This document shows, in pieces, positions 33,959 to 44,744 of a stretch of 64,000 nucleotides of DNA (position 1 is its first letter; every line of letters begins with the position of its first letter). Source of the DNA: Lepas anatifera (taxonomy: Eukaryota > Arthropoda > Thecostraca > Lepadidae). The stretch spans positions 1 to 64,000 of the forward strand of contig JAOTON010000898.1 of the NCBI GenBank assembly GCA_034440635.1. Reading direction: 5' to 3'. The notes under the pieces were generated by a model. It was not told the DNA's origin and ran no database searches. It was given only the letters and a program-made list of their open reading frames with translations. Position numbers and translations under genes: made by a program.

Positions 33959-33985
33959 GGTTGCATTGTAATCTCAAGTTAGTTC

Positions 33986-34020
33986 TATATAAATACGCAT
34001 TTGGTTGGAGATCTCATCAA
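33986..34020 (+). promoter_or_regulatory. TATA box plus initiator
   Basis: TATATAAATA at 33,986-33,995 is followed 28-31 bp after its core by 'atctcatcaac' at 34,011-34,021, close to the arthropod-style TCA-type initiator. A short candidate exon with ATG follows at 34,056. Spacing between TATA and initiator is textbook, although a short motif like this can occur by chance. Confidence 0.55.
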
Positions 34021-34055
34021 CAGCTTGTCCATCCTCCCGATCTTGAAACTGTACT

Positions 34056-34088
34056 ATGTCTTCCAGAGGGATCTACATATTTTTATTA
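34056..34088 (+). CDS. Candidate first coding exon (signal-peptide start)
   Basis: ATG at 34,056 opens an 11-codon stretch MSSRGIYIFLL, ending exactly at a strong splice donor GTAAGT (34,089-34,094) in phase 0. With the TATA/initiator just upstream, this resembles the short first exon of many arthropod secreted-protein genes (cuticular proteins in particular), where the intron splits the signal peptide. I cannot find the next exon: downstream is SINE and retrotransposon sequence. The gene may continue beyond the mobile elements, or this may be a dead promoter fragment. Confidence 0.35.
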
Positions 34089-34249
34089 GTAAGTTGTCAG
34101 GACTGTTGCTCGACCTCACTCCTTTCTCACAGAACCCTGGAAAGGTGGCAACGCACCACTCCTAGGTTCTGGTGGCGTCTTGAGAAGGAACGCCGTCCTG
34201 TCAATAACGTATCCCGGGCAGTGTTGACCGAAGTTAAGCCTTTTTAATA

Positions 34250-34620
34250 GTGCCGCTGTACTGCTGATGCTGCTACCTCCTTCAGTTTTTCATTTGCTCA
34301 GTATCTGATCGTTTCCATATCTCCCAAAGGAGGAGATGAGGTTCTGAGAGCCCGCAGTAGCTTATAGCCCAAGCTAGGAGCATTCTTTTTCCACAACAGC
34401 CTCTGTGACGGGACCCTCAGCGAACCCCTGCTCTTGGGCCCAGATGCGGTTTTTCGGTAGTTCATTATGCGATACAACTTGAGTGAAGGCTGATCAATAA
34501 GCGAGGACCCATTGTCAGCTAAGAATTTCCCACTCCAGATACTCCTGGGCGTGCACCGGCCGATTCTTTTGCAGCCATTTCTGTGAGCTTCAACGTGGCA
34601 AAGCAGGGCGGCGTCAAGTA
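34250..34620. other. No gene recognised
   Basis: No domain, splice pattern or repeat family could be supported in this interval. Confidence 0.4.
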
Positions 34621-34629
34621 CAGATACGT

Positions 34630-34720
34630 TTTATTAGGGCCACTCCTAACAGGCACTATTGCCCAATTACAGGGAGTATCGGCGTATTGGCTTGTTCAAT
34701 TTCAAGGCGACCACTTCCAA
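34630..34720 (-). mobile_element. SINE tail fragment
   Basis: 'ttttattagggccactccta' and 'aacaggcactattgcccaat' match the tail of the SINE at 21,976-22,180 in the same (minus-strand) orientation. The tRNA-like head is absent, so it is a truncated copy. Confidence 0.7.
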
Positions 34721-34777
34721 TCAGCCCTTGGTCTGTTTTTGTCTTACTGGTGCTATTCCGTCCCGGCCTTTGTCGAA

Positions 34778-34907
34778 GACCCATCTGGCCACTCTGCTCG
34801 GAACGGTGTTCCCATCGTGCAGCCACGGTGGCCTTTGCTGCGGACCCATCTGGCCACTCTGCTCGGGATGGTGTTCCCGTCGTGCAGCCACGGTGGTCTT
34901 TGCCGGG
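34778..34907. repeat. 65-bp unit repeated twice
   Basis: 'gacccatctggccactctgc' starts at 34,778 and 34,843, and each is followed by 'tgttcccatcgtgcagccac' or its near-identical twin. Two units only; explains the overlapping open frames here. Confidence 0.9.
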
Positions 34908-35229
34908 GACACCGAGTTCTGATTACCAGCGATTTAAGGTTGTATGATATTTATATTTTTTAAATGGTCGGTCAGCTCTGACCTGGGCCATCCCGCGCTG
35001 ATCATGCCAACCACCCGACGGTCTGTTGACAAAGTGCTCCTCTGCCATGACTGTTACTGGTTCCAAGCGCTAGTGAGACCGTCAGAAACTGGCATCTGAT
35101 CCCCCGTTGTAAGAGAGTCAGGTCACCGAACTGAATCGCGAGATTAACTAGCAATCTCGGATGATCTGGGGCGGGATCTCGTCACAACTGGATCGCTTTT
35201 ACCTTTTGTAAATGTTCTTACGTAGAGCT

Positions 35230-35448
35230 TGTTGAGACTTCATGTCTTTACATATCAGTGAGATACAACTTGAAAGATCTTCTTCTTAACTTGCATATTC
35301 ATGCAAAAACGTTTCAGTATATTTGTTTTACATTTTGAGACTGCCATGCGTCCTGCTCCACGCCTGTGCTTGCCAGATATGCATAGCCGAAAACCTTCAA
35401 CGTCCAGATCAGAAAATACTCTAAAACTAAAACTCAAACCCTTCAACA
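35230..35448 (-). repeat. LTR of Ty3/gypsy element (3' LTR of the minus-strand element)
   Basis: 219 bp, starting TG and ending CA on both strands. It matches 37,583-37,801 with a single visible difference ('aacttgcatattc' versus 'aacttgtatattc'). The flanking 'gagct' at 35,225-35,229 is half of a 5-bp target duplication. Just inside it, on the minus strand, is the polypurine tract 'aaggaagggagga'. Confidence 0.95.
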
Positions 35449-35832
35449 TCCTCCCTTCCTTACGAATGAAGATCTAGCATACGTATCAGCTGTGAAATGC
35501 TTAGGTGTCAGATATGCTAATGGCGTTCCCTAGAAGGGATGAGCAACACCACAATAACAAAAGAACCTTCAACATCCTCCCTTCCTTACGAGTGAAAGAT
35601 ATAGAACATCTCTGAGCTGTGAAGGGCATTGGTGGCGAACATGAAAATGGCGCTCTCAAGAAAGGATGATCAGCTTTGTAAGAGCAACATTACAGTTACA
35701 AAACTACCTCCGAACGTGAGGAAAAACGAACATTTTGATTCTCGGCTTATAGACACTGTTTACCGGTGCTGGGCTAACATGCACTTGTGTCTGACTAGCA
35801 CTAGACACAGGCGGCTATCACTATTACTCGCC

Positions 35833-36810
35833 TTACATCTGATAGTCCGAGGCCCACGCTGGTGGTCGTCTGGTGCGCACTGAACGCGGTCCGAAGTCGG
35901 AACCTCGGGCAGCACTGACGGGCTCTGCTTCTGCCGGATTCGTTGCCACCGGATCTGTGCCAGGATGTTGGTTTTCGCCGCGATCTGCTATCACTGGAAT
36001 CGAGTCCGACGCGGGATCCTCTTCCTCGGGCGTCGTAGCGGGTTGGGAAGAGAACTCCATCGGACTGTCCCGGATGTGTACTCGGTTCCGCACGTATGCA
36101 GTGCCACTGTCATCACGCACGGTGTAAGATCGCTCACCGTCTCTGCTGATAACAGTGCCTAGGTCCCACGAGGGTAGAGTCGGAGTCTTCTGGAATCGGA
36201 CCCGCCGCCCCTCTGGAAGTATCGGCAGGTTTCTTGCGCCTTTGTCATACTGCCGCTTCGCCTGCTGCCGGCGTTGGCATTTCCGTTGAGACACAAAGTC
36301 ATAACGTCCCGCCATGGGGGATTGGAAAACATGTGGTATAAGAGAGCGAGTATGCCGTCCAAACATGATTTCGGTAGGCGACAGGCCAGTATCTTGCTGC
36401 GGAGTGTTTCTGAGCTCAAGCAGAGCTTCGAACGGATCAGTTCCAGAGATCATCACCTTGTGTAGCATCATCTTGATGGTCTTGACAGCCGCTTCCGATC
36501 TTCCATTTGCCTGCTGATGAAACGGAGAAGATGTTTTATGAACGATGTTCCACTGCTCCGTCCAGTTCCTGAATTCCCGTGAAGTAAACTGAGGCCCACC
36601 ATCCGATATCAGCTCTTTGGGTATGCCATATCGCGCACAGTGCGTCTTGAGTTTCTTGATAACTGCTTGACTGGTTGTACTTCCCATCTCATCAACCTCA
36701 ATGAATCCCGAGAAATAGTCCACCGAGATCAAATACGTCTTTCCGGCCAGTTCACAGAGGTCCACACCTATCTTCTCCCATGGTGCCGTACCTGGAGGTG
36801 TCGTACACAA
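35833..36810 (-). pseudogene. Ty3/gypsy integrase (C-terminal Pol remnant)
   Basis: The open frame gives 325 residues. The retroviral-type integrase core is intact: Asp17 (in IGVDLCELAG), Asp70 (in ELISDGGPQF) and Glu106 (in QANGRSEAAVK), with the D-35-E spacing expected for DD35E integrases. The C-terminus ends in a basic RTRRPPAW motif, common at the end of gypsy Pol. The zinc-binding HHCC region that should precede the core is absent, as are protease, reverse transcriptase and RNase H. The first Met is therefore not a native start but the edge of the internal deletion. It integrates element DNA in intact relatives; here it is an isolated remnant. Confidence 0.88.
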
Positions 36811-36814
36811 TGTT

Positions 36815-37514
36815 TCTTTTTGGTTGTTCGGTTTGTGCTCCCTGCAGCCCGGGCACCCCGACCAACAGCATCCACTTGTGCTGTGTCCATGGCGTCCTGA
36901 CCCACAGCATCCACTTGTGCTGTGACACGGTGGCCATGCATCTCTCTCGTGGTTCTTTGTAGGGTTTCATATTTACGGCAGATCTCAATGGCCTTCTGCA
37001 TGGTCAGATCGTCCTCCCTGAGAAGGGACTCCTGGAGCTTGCCCGACACAGTGAACACAATCTTGTCTCTGATCATTTTGTCCTTGTTGGCAAAATTGCA
37101 TGCATCCGCCTTGCCTCGGAGCTCCAACAGGAATGAGTCAAATGGTTCAGAGAGTGGTATTTTCCAAAAACGGTACCTTTGAAGAACCTCATTTTGCTTG
37201 GGTTGGCAGAAACTCTCGAGAATCTTCAGTACACCATCAGGATCCTCTTCATTTTCTGTGCTGCTGAGCTTGATCTCATCAAAGACAGTGATCGCTTCTG
37301 GACCAGCACAATTCAATACCATGGCAGCTTGGACATCTTTGGGCTTCGTGGAGTGGTTGGATGATTTTAGGTAAAGCTGAACAAGCCTTTTCCATTTTCG
37401 GAAGTTGTCCGCCAAGTTTTCATCTTGCATATCAAGAGTGGGAGGCAATCGGCCTGGATAATCCATGCCTACAACCCAACGCAGTGCAAGGGAAACACGA
37501 CGGGACGAAAACAA
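36815..37514 (-). pseudogene. Ty3/gypsy Gag, C-terminally truncated
   Basis: The reading frame starts near the 5' LTR and gives a Gag-like capsid region: FRKWKRLVQLYLKSSN, LNCAGPEAITVFDEI and the block FDSFLLELRGKADACNFA, a pattern widespread in invertebrate gypsy Gag proteins. A repeated AQVDAVGQDAMDTAQVDAVG segment follows. The CCHC zinc knuckle expected next is not seen; the frame runs into the deletion joint near 36,815, after which integrase is in another frame. Gag forms the particle in intact elements. Confidence 0.83.
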
Positions 37515-37582
37515 CGCGGGCTAGCTTACCGTGTTTACAGCAGTTTCAGTAATCTTAAGCACAAAACACACCGCTGTCACCA

Positions 37583-37801
37583 TGTTGAGACTTCATGTCT
37601 TTACATATCAGTGAGATACAACTTGAAAGATCTTCTTCTTAACTTGTATATTCATGCAAAAACGTTTCAGTATATTTGTTTTACATTTTGAGACTGCCAT
37701 GCGTCCTGCTCCACGCCTGTGCTTGCCAGATATGCATAGCCGAAAACCTTCAACGTCCAGATCAGAAAATACTCTAAAACTAAAACTCAAACCCTTCAAC
37801 A
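37583..37801 (-). repeat. LTR of Ty3/gypsy element (5' LTR of the minus-strand element)
   Basis: 219-bp partner of 35,230-35,448. On the minus strand it is followed by TGGTGACAGCGGTG, a likely primer-binding site (begins TGG as expected for pairing with a tRNA CCA end). The outer flank is GAGCT at 37,802-37,806. Confidence 0.95.
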
Positions 37802-37806
37802 GAGCT

Positions 37807-38679
37807 CAATTGATTATTCAAGCACGCGCGCACCCAACGTGATTAAAAAATTTGTTTCTGCGTTGCTTTTATCCGGAAACATATTGTATTTGTAGCTGGC
37901 ATTCGCTCGTCGCACACACTATGTACGAAGCGGAAGTTTCCATTTTCCGGTGTTCGATTTGGCATTTGCTGGTGTTCCAAGGCCGACGAGGCCCGTGCAC
38001 CCACAAATAGGGACGCTGGCTGGCACGGGTTTGATTCCACTGTTGTGGCGCGCACTCCCCGCCGGGACCTGGGTGGACCGCCGTCTCCTGGGTAGGAGGC
38101 GGCCTCAGAAAGGGCTACCGCCACAGATCAGCCATGCTCCAGGAGCCTTCAACACCCAAGCATGGCTCCTTTGTCAGCTGTGCCACGGGTGTGGCGCAGC
38201 TCCATCGCCATCTTAATGACAACGGCACCCTTACGTTGACACCAGAAACATAAAATGATAAGGTCCTTGCGCGTCTTGTTTGTATGAAAGAAAAGGAAAA
38301 CCAATCATATTTCTGCTTGTTTCGTTATGTGCTAATATAAAGGTAGAATGCGAAGCTTCACCAAATTTTGCGAGGACCTTCGTTGCTAAATCCCCTGTTG
38401 CAAAGCGTTTATAAGGAGTCGAATCTGCGGATATGGCTAGCTGAACATCACATTAGTAGGATTAAGGGTTGAAGCGGCTAAAGATTCGATTAGTATAAGG
38501 CAGACCATTTACCGATCACAGCTTGACATGCAAACATAAAAGGCTTGCAAACATCCACCCACATGCGCTCATACACATTCATGCATTACCCAGGATTGTG
38601 CTTCGGGCACATCGCACACACATACGGTTACACTGACACCTGAACATGAGCAGAATTCAATGGTGCCATGCAGGAGTCA
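37807..38679. other. No gene recognised
   Basis: No domain-bearing frame. A 'gggtttgattcc' sequence near 38,027 resembles a B box, but no matching A box was found. Confidence 0.4.
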
Positions 38680-41157
38680 TTAACACCCGCACTGGAGAGG
38701 GGTCTGGCACTAGCGCGCACTGGAGGGAGGGGGTGGGGATGGTAGGCCCCCAAGATCTCAGAAAGTAAGAGACGTAGCAAAACGCCGTTTGGAGGGCGGG
38801 TGGCGGCTATAGTGGTCTACATTATGACCAACTTTCTTTGACCTAGGTCAATATCTGAGGTTAAACAAAGTCATAAAGGTCAAATATTGGCCATGCTGGG
38901 GACCTATTGGAAAATGCCGTTATTACGCGGGAAAAAGACGGGAATAACCTAAAGCCAGACCAGCGTCATAGGAGAAGGTCGCAAAGAAGCTTCCTACATT
39001 TTGGGGTCAAGGTCATTCAAGGTCATTGGCCTATGAGGTCACAAGATGGTATACCACCGATAATGTACACTTCGACTAACACTTTAGCTACTGTTTGGCG
39101 GGAAATGAGGATTGATCTTTAACAATCACCTTGCTGGAAACCTTTGACCTGGACTTTTACATTGAGGTACCTTAACTATGACGTCATAGCATTAAACACG
39201 TCAGACCGGGAAACATTATTTGACTGGAAGCACTAGGTTCAATGACCTTGAAAGTGCTGATTTAACCTTGGCCTGTGACCTTTGCCCTTGAACTTCATGT
39301 GAGGTGACCTTGACATATAATCCCGGTTATATGGCGTAATGACGTCACCACTCGGTCTCCAATGCAAGTGAACTGGTCCGACCGCGCGATTGTCGCAATA
39401 TCAAATTGCAGGTCTGTGTTTGAAAGACTATAGGTCAAAAAATTTTCGGCCAGTTTTCACAATTAGTTCAACAATCAACGTGCCGTTAAATTCTCTCAAA
39501 TGTAGCCCAGTATAGTTTTCGGCTACGAGCGGTTCTCCGGCCACCTCGGAAAAATAGGTAGGGGGTCTCCCAGGCCTCCTCCAGTGCCTGTGTTATAATG
39601 ATCGCCCCCCGCCCAGACCAACCCACGAATGCAAGCTTGAACTGTGCCAGACTGAACAGTGCAAAGCGGCAGCACTAAGCAGGCTGTGCTGGTGCATATG
39701 ACGAGCAATAAGTTCGTGCCACGATAATTTAAGGTTTACCTTATCACAGATTACGGAGTTTGTAGGAACTAACAAATGATTTTTCTCAAAATGATGACTA
39801 TATGCTTGCGCTGAGGAACATCTAATTATTTGTATCATTACCAATTACCAAGAGTTTAATTCCAATGTTTCGGACCTTAACATGTGATGTATGCAAACGA
39901 TTATTTCTATTCGTATGGTGAATAAGATAACATATGAGGAACCGGAAAATGAATTTGAGAAGCCCCGTAGTTTCCGTTTCAATAAAAGCTGTTTACTGTA
40001 GCCGTACGGTACCGCTGCTTCCCATGCTGCTAAATTCCAGATTCAGATGTTGCAGCAGATGTTACACTCTGTTTTCCACCCGGTCAGATCAGTCCTTGTT
40101 GCTGTTCTCGAATGTGTTTGACAGTGCTGGGCACGCGATCCAAAAAGGGCTGGTTCACTATCGCAAGCATTCCGCCATCGCAATGCCGCGATCACGGAAA
40201 ATTAATTGAAGCTTGTGATTTAAATTCCGCATTTGCTTATGCAATGATTGATAATAGCTAGCAAAGTTTTTATTTATTGAATAAAAATATTAAGCTATTA
40301 TACATGCACTGGAGAGGGCCTTGGAGACCCCACACATATTTTTTTCAAGATAGCCGAAGAACCGCTCGTAGCCGAGAAACGACACTGGACCACCTGTAAC
40401 AAAAATTAATGGCGCGTGGATTGGTGCAAAAAATGTGAAAATCGGTCTTAATTTTGTTTTACTTATAGGTTTTCAAAGTTAGACCTGTATTTTGGGATCG
40501 CCACAATCGCGTGGTCGGACCAGTTCACTCGCATTGGAAACCGAATGGTAACGTCATATAAACAGGATGATATGTCAAGGGCACCTCACATGAAATCATA
40601 TCAGCACTTTCAAGGTCATTGACCCCCGGGCTTCCGGTCAAATGGTTTGGTTTGTCTGGTTTGACGTTCATTATGATATGACGTCATAGTTAAAGTAAAT
40701 CCATGGTAAGGTCATAGGTAAAGGTCAATCCTCATTTGCCGCCACACTGTTGCTATATTGCTAGTTATAGTGTACTTTATAGGTAGTATACCATATTGTG
40801 ACCTCATAGGCCCATGACCTGGAATGACCTTGACCCCAAAATTGTAGGAAAGATTCTTTGCGACCTTCCCTCTAGGACCCTGGTCCGCCTTTAGCTTATT
40901 CCTTTGTTTTTCTCGCATAATTATGGCATTTCCCAATAGGTCCCCAGCATGACAAAGATTTTATTCTATGACCTCGTTTCACCTTAAATATATTGATCTA
41001 GGTCAATGAAAATTGGCTATGTTGTAGATCGCCATAGCCCCCACCCACCCACCAACCGGCGTTTTTCTACGCCCGTTAGTTTCCGAGTTCTTAGAGGGGT
41101 CTACCAGGCCCCTCCACTGCACGCCAGTGCCAGACCCCTCTCCAGTGCGGGCGTTAA
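38680..41157. mobile_element. 2.5-kb foldback TTAA-type element
   Basis: TTAA at 38,680-38,683 and 41,154-41,157. Ends are inverted copies: 'cccgcactggagaggggtct' on the left and its complement 'agacccctctccagtgcggg' on the right. Pairing continues for about 0.85-0.9 kb: 'ggtcaaggtcattcaaggtc' near 39,005 with 'gacctggaatgaccttgac' near 40,817, and 'cggctacgagcggttctccg' near 39,520 with 'gaaccgctcgtagccgag' near 40,360. A single-copy spacer of about 0.7 kb (39,600-40,290) separates the arms. AGGTCA and TCAAGGTCA sites are frequent in the arms. No transposase. Confidence 0.9.
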
Positions 41158-43380
41158 GGGGTAGCTGTTAAGCTTTAACTATTAATTGTATGGACCACTA
41201 ATCCATAAGCATTAATGAAGCCAACAGAAAGACTATGAATATATTTTATTCTGAATACTTCTGAATTTCGAATCATTGACAACAACAAAAAAACGCGGAG
41301 TTAAAGACAAAACGTTCTGCAAACGATATTTGGTAAGCCGCAATTGCTGATTCGCAGAATTTCATATTATAATTCCACATCGCCCAGCATTGATGTTTGA
41401 GCACTTTTTGTCAACCGCAGGCTTGTCAGTTGTTCTTTCTATGGTTGCAGACGATGCTCGCCTGCTGGTTACCGTTCGGACATGACTTCGCTTCTATCGA
41501 GGCTCAACATATCCGGTGAGTGCCCATCGGAGGCGCACGATCAGAGGCCGGAAAAGCGTCTAAGTATCATCAACGGAACCCCGAACCAAATATGTGTGAT
41601 GAAAAATGTTGAGGTCTGGCTTCTGGATTATTTGCCAGAACCTCTGAGTCGTTCTAAATCTTAAGCAACGTACTGCCAGACTGAGGGCAGTTCTCGCCCA
41701 GAGGTGAGCACAATATTCTCTATTTTGTCACCGCCTTGATCGATTTTGTCGCTAACGTTGTTTGCGAGTTGGTAGATTTGTCGATCTCTGGGCACGATGG
41801 TCTCTGTTGCGCAGGTGCCACGACACTGTCGAAGGACGATGGAGGAGACGAAGACGGCGGGGGTATGGACTGAGTGGTGTTTACATTTTTCTAGGTATAA
41901 CTTGCGTTTCCTGAAAAACGACATTTCTGTTGTAATTGTATTCCACACAAGCATATGTCCAGGAATGCATAAATATGTCAGTAAGCAAAGAAGCATAGTG
42001 AGGTTGACGGCGCTCCCGTTTTAATGTTGGCGATACTATTGGATGATATGTGAAGCTCTTCTTTCTCCTCAAGTGGTTTTCTTAAATAGAGCCGATTTGG
42101 AGGAATTGACTGGAAATTGACTACATCACTGGTTTTATATTTGCCCTTAACCCTCTACCTCAGTCGCTAAGGAGATGAATGGTAAAAGACAGCGCATTGT
42201 CGGGAGTAAAATGAAGCCAACGTCAAGACAGCGACTCGCAGTTGTGTCAATGGACCTTGGCAGATCCAAAACTTTGACAAGAGTGGTCTGCTCATCTCCG
42301 TATTATCCTCGCTTGGTCTCTGAACCAATAGTTCTGCGTTCGACACATCTCCCTGCTACGTGGGAAAATTTAATTACAAGACAGCACCTTATTACCGTAG
42401 TTTGTCGCTATTTTTAAACAAAAATAATAACAGGCATTAAACTGTTGTGAGGTTTCATGTTTTCTCAAGGCAACGCGGACAAATTGAAATTTCTTTGCTC
42501 ACCAGCCATATGACTTCCCACACTTATCCGACAACTAGATTTAATAGCAATCGAAATCACTCAAATTGTCAAGGCAAGAAAAAGACACTCAATCCAAATA
42601 ACACGATTGTTCCTGGACTTTACAATTATAGTCTAGTTTTAGATATTTTTAAGTCGCAATATGAGCTCAAAATACGAGCTTAGAGTGGGTATTTGGTGCC
42701 CGCAGTGTCCCTCTGTCGACCCAGCAAAGCTTCTGTTAATTCCTATTTTCCTGGCAATGCACAAGATTCGTCAGCCGGCCGACACATTGAGCGATGGCCC
42801 GTTTTCTACTTTTTGTGCTCAGGTACCGCACGACCTATTCAGCGTTTCATGCACACCTCACGTCTGACTGAAGACTGGCATAAGTGCCTGTGCGTGTCTG
42901 CAGATGTGGGGAAAAACGCACGGCGCTTTTCAGGAAGCTGAGGTCACACCAGCTGCGCTGGCATGCACGCTCTTCAAACCGCTGTGCTGGAACAAAGCCA
43001 AAGGATAAGCACCCCGTCCAGACTCTAATGTTCGAATATGATGCAAGGTGCTGAGTGACAGCATGTCGTTACTTGGCGGCTAACCAAAAACCTCATGAAC
43101 TTGTCTCACACTCCCCCGTAAATTGTTTTCCTGTGACATGCAGGTAACGAACTCACTGCAAGCAGACAGGCTGGGGAGAATTGGGGCGGCTGAATCACCT
43201 TTTCATTTTCAGCTGCTGTCTGAATTTTTGTCCACAGATGCCAATGTATTATAGCTACTTCATATTTGAAAATATCATTGGAGAGAACTTTTACTTGCTT
43301 GTAACATGGTATGTTTTATTTTCTCGCACACTGAGGTGTGTGACAATGATGTCGCTGCAGTTACGTCTCTGTGGTTGACG
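41158..43380. other. No gene recognised
   Basis: About 2.2 kb with short open frames only. None has a recognised domain, and no repeat family was identified. Confidence 0.4.
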
Positions 43381-43387
43381 CGGTTCT

Positions 43388-44707
43388 TTGCGCTACAGGG
43401 TCAGGTCGAATCTAGAGGCTGAATCAGCTATCGGGGCCGGTCGCAGCGGCTCTCTGCGGTACAGGGTCGGGTCGTATCTAGAGGCTGAATCACCTCGCGG
43501 GGCCGGTCGCAGCGGCTCTCTGCGGTACAGGGTCAGGTCGTATCTAGAGGCTGAATCAGCTATCGGGGCCGGTCGCAGCGGCTCTCTGCGGTACAGGGTC
43601 AGGTCGTATCTAGAGGCTGAATCAGCTATCGGGGCAGGTAGCAGCCGCTCTCTGCGTTACAGGGTCAGGTCGAATCCAGAGGCTGAATCACCTCGCGGGG
43701 CCGGTCGCAGCGGCTCTCTGCGGTACAGGGTCAGGTCGTATCTAGATGCTGAATCACCTCTCGGGGCCGGTCGCAGCCGCTCTCTGCGTTACAGGGTCAG
43801 GTCGAATCTAGAGGCTGAATCACCTCTCGGGGCCGGTCGCAGCCGCTCTCTGCGTTACAGGGTCAGGTCGAATCTAGAGGCTGAATCACCTCTCGGGGCC
43901 GGTCGCAGCGGCTTTCTGCGTTACAGGGTCAGGTCGAATCCAGAGGCTGAATCAGCTATCGGGGCAGGTCGCAGCCGCTCTCTGCGTTACAGGGTCGGGT
44001 CGTATCTAGAGGCTGAATCACCTCTCGGGGCCGGTCGCAGCCGCTCTCTGCGTTACAGGGTCAGGTCGAATCTAGAGGCTGAATCACCTCTCGGGGCCGG
44101 TCGCAGCGGCTTTCTGCGGTACAGGGTCAGGTCGTATCTAGAGGCTGAATCAGCTATCGGGGCCGGTCGCAGCGGCTCTCTGCGGTACAGGGTCAGGTCG
44201 TATCTAGAGGCTGAATCAGCTATCGGGGCCGGTCGCAGCGGCTCTCTGCGGTACAGGGTCAGGTCGTATCTAGAGGCTGAATCAGCTATCGGGGCCGGTC
44301 GCAGCGGCTCTCTGCGTTACAGGGTCGGGTCGTATCTAGAGGCTGAATCAGCTATCGGGGCCGGTCGCAGCGGCTCTCTGCGGTACAGGGTCAGGTCGTA
44401 TCTAGAGGCTGAATCAGCTATCGGGGCCGGTCGCAGCGGCTCTCTGCGTTACAGGGTCGGGTCGTATCTAGAGGCTGAATCAGCTATCGGGGCCGGTCGC
44501 AGCGGCTCTCTGCGTTACAGGGTCGGGTCGTATCTAGAGGCTGAATCACCTCTCGGGGCCGGTCGCAGCGGCTCTCTGCGGTACAGGGTCAGGTCGTATC
44601 TAGAGGCTGAATCACCTCTCGGGGCCGGTCGCAGCGGCTCTCTGCGGCACAGGGTCGGGTCGTATCTAGAGGCTGAATCACCTCTCGGGGCCGGTCGCAG
44701 CGCGCGA
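43388..44707 (+). repeat. 66-bp minisatellite, about 20 units
   Basis: A 66-bp unit (core 'tacagggtcaggtcg', 'atctagaggctgaatca', 'ggggccggtcgcagc', 'ggctctctgcg') is repeated about 20 times with few differences. Two main unit types alternate, differing at 'gctatcgg' versus 'cctctcgg'. As 66 is a multiple of three, one frame stays open for 449 codons, with a 22-residue period (LRYRVRSYLEAES then AIGAGRSGS or PLGAGRSGS). That frame has no ATG at its start (it begins TTG) and no signal peptide or domain, so I treat it as a minisatellite, not a gene. Confidence 0.93.
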
Positions 44708-44744
44708 CGTGAACGCGAAGAGCCAGGTGGCGACTAAGTGAACA

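Larger units (their letters stand above)
35230..37801 (-). mobile_element. Internally deleted Ty3/gypsy LTR retrotransposon
   Basis: Two 219-bp LTRs, a perfect 5-bp duplication (GAGCT at 35,225-35,229 and 37,802-37,806), a primer-binding-site-like TGGTGACAGCGGTG next to the 5' LTR and a polypurine tract next to the 3' LTR show a complete element on the minus strand. Inside are Gag and integrase frames; protease, reverse transcriptase and RNase H are missing. The LTRs differ by about one base, so insertion was recent. A roughly 124-bp repeat in the 3' untranslated region duplicates the polypurine tract ('catcctcccttccttacga' near 35,448 and 35,572). Confidence 0.95.

Noticed and set aside
38027..38038. 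tRNA-like B box 'gggtttgattcc'
   Set aside because: No convincing A box upstream; the neighbouring sequence does not fold as a tRNA and no SINE tail is visible.
43388..44737. 449-codon open frame as a protein-coding gene
   Set aside because: It begins at TTG, has no signal peptide or domain, and is open only because the 66-bp minisatellite unit is a multiple of three.
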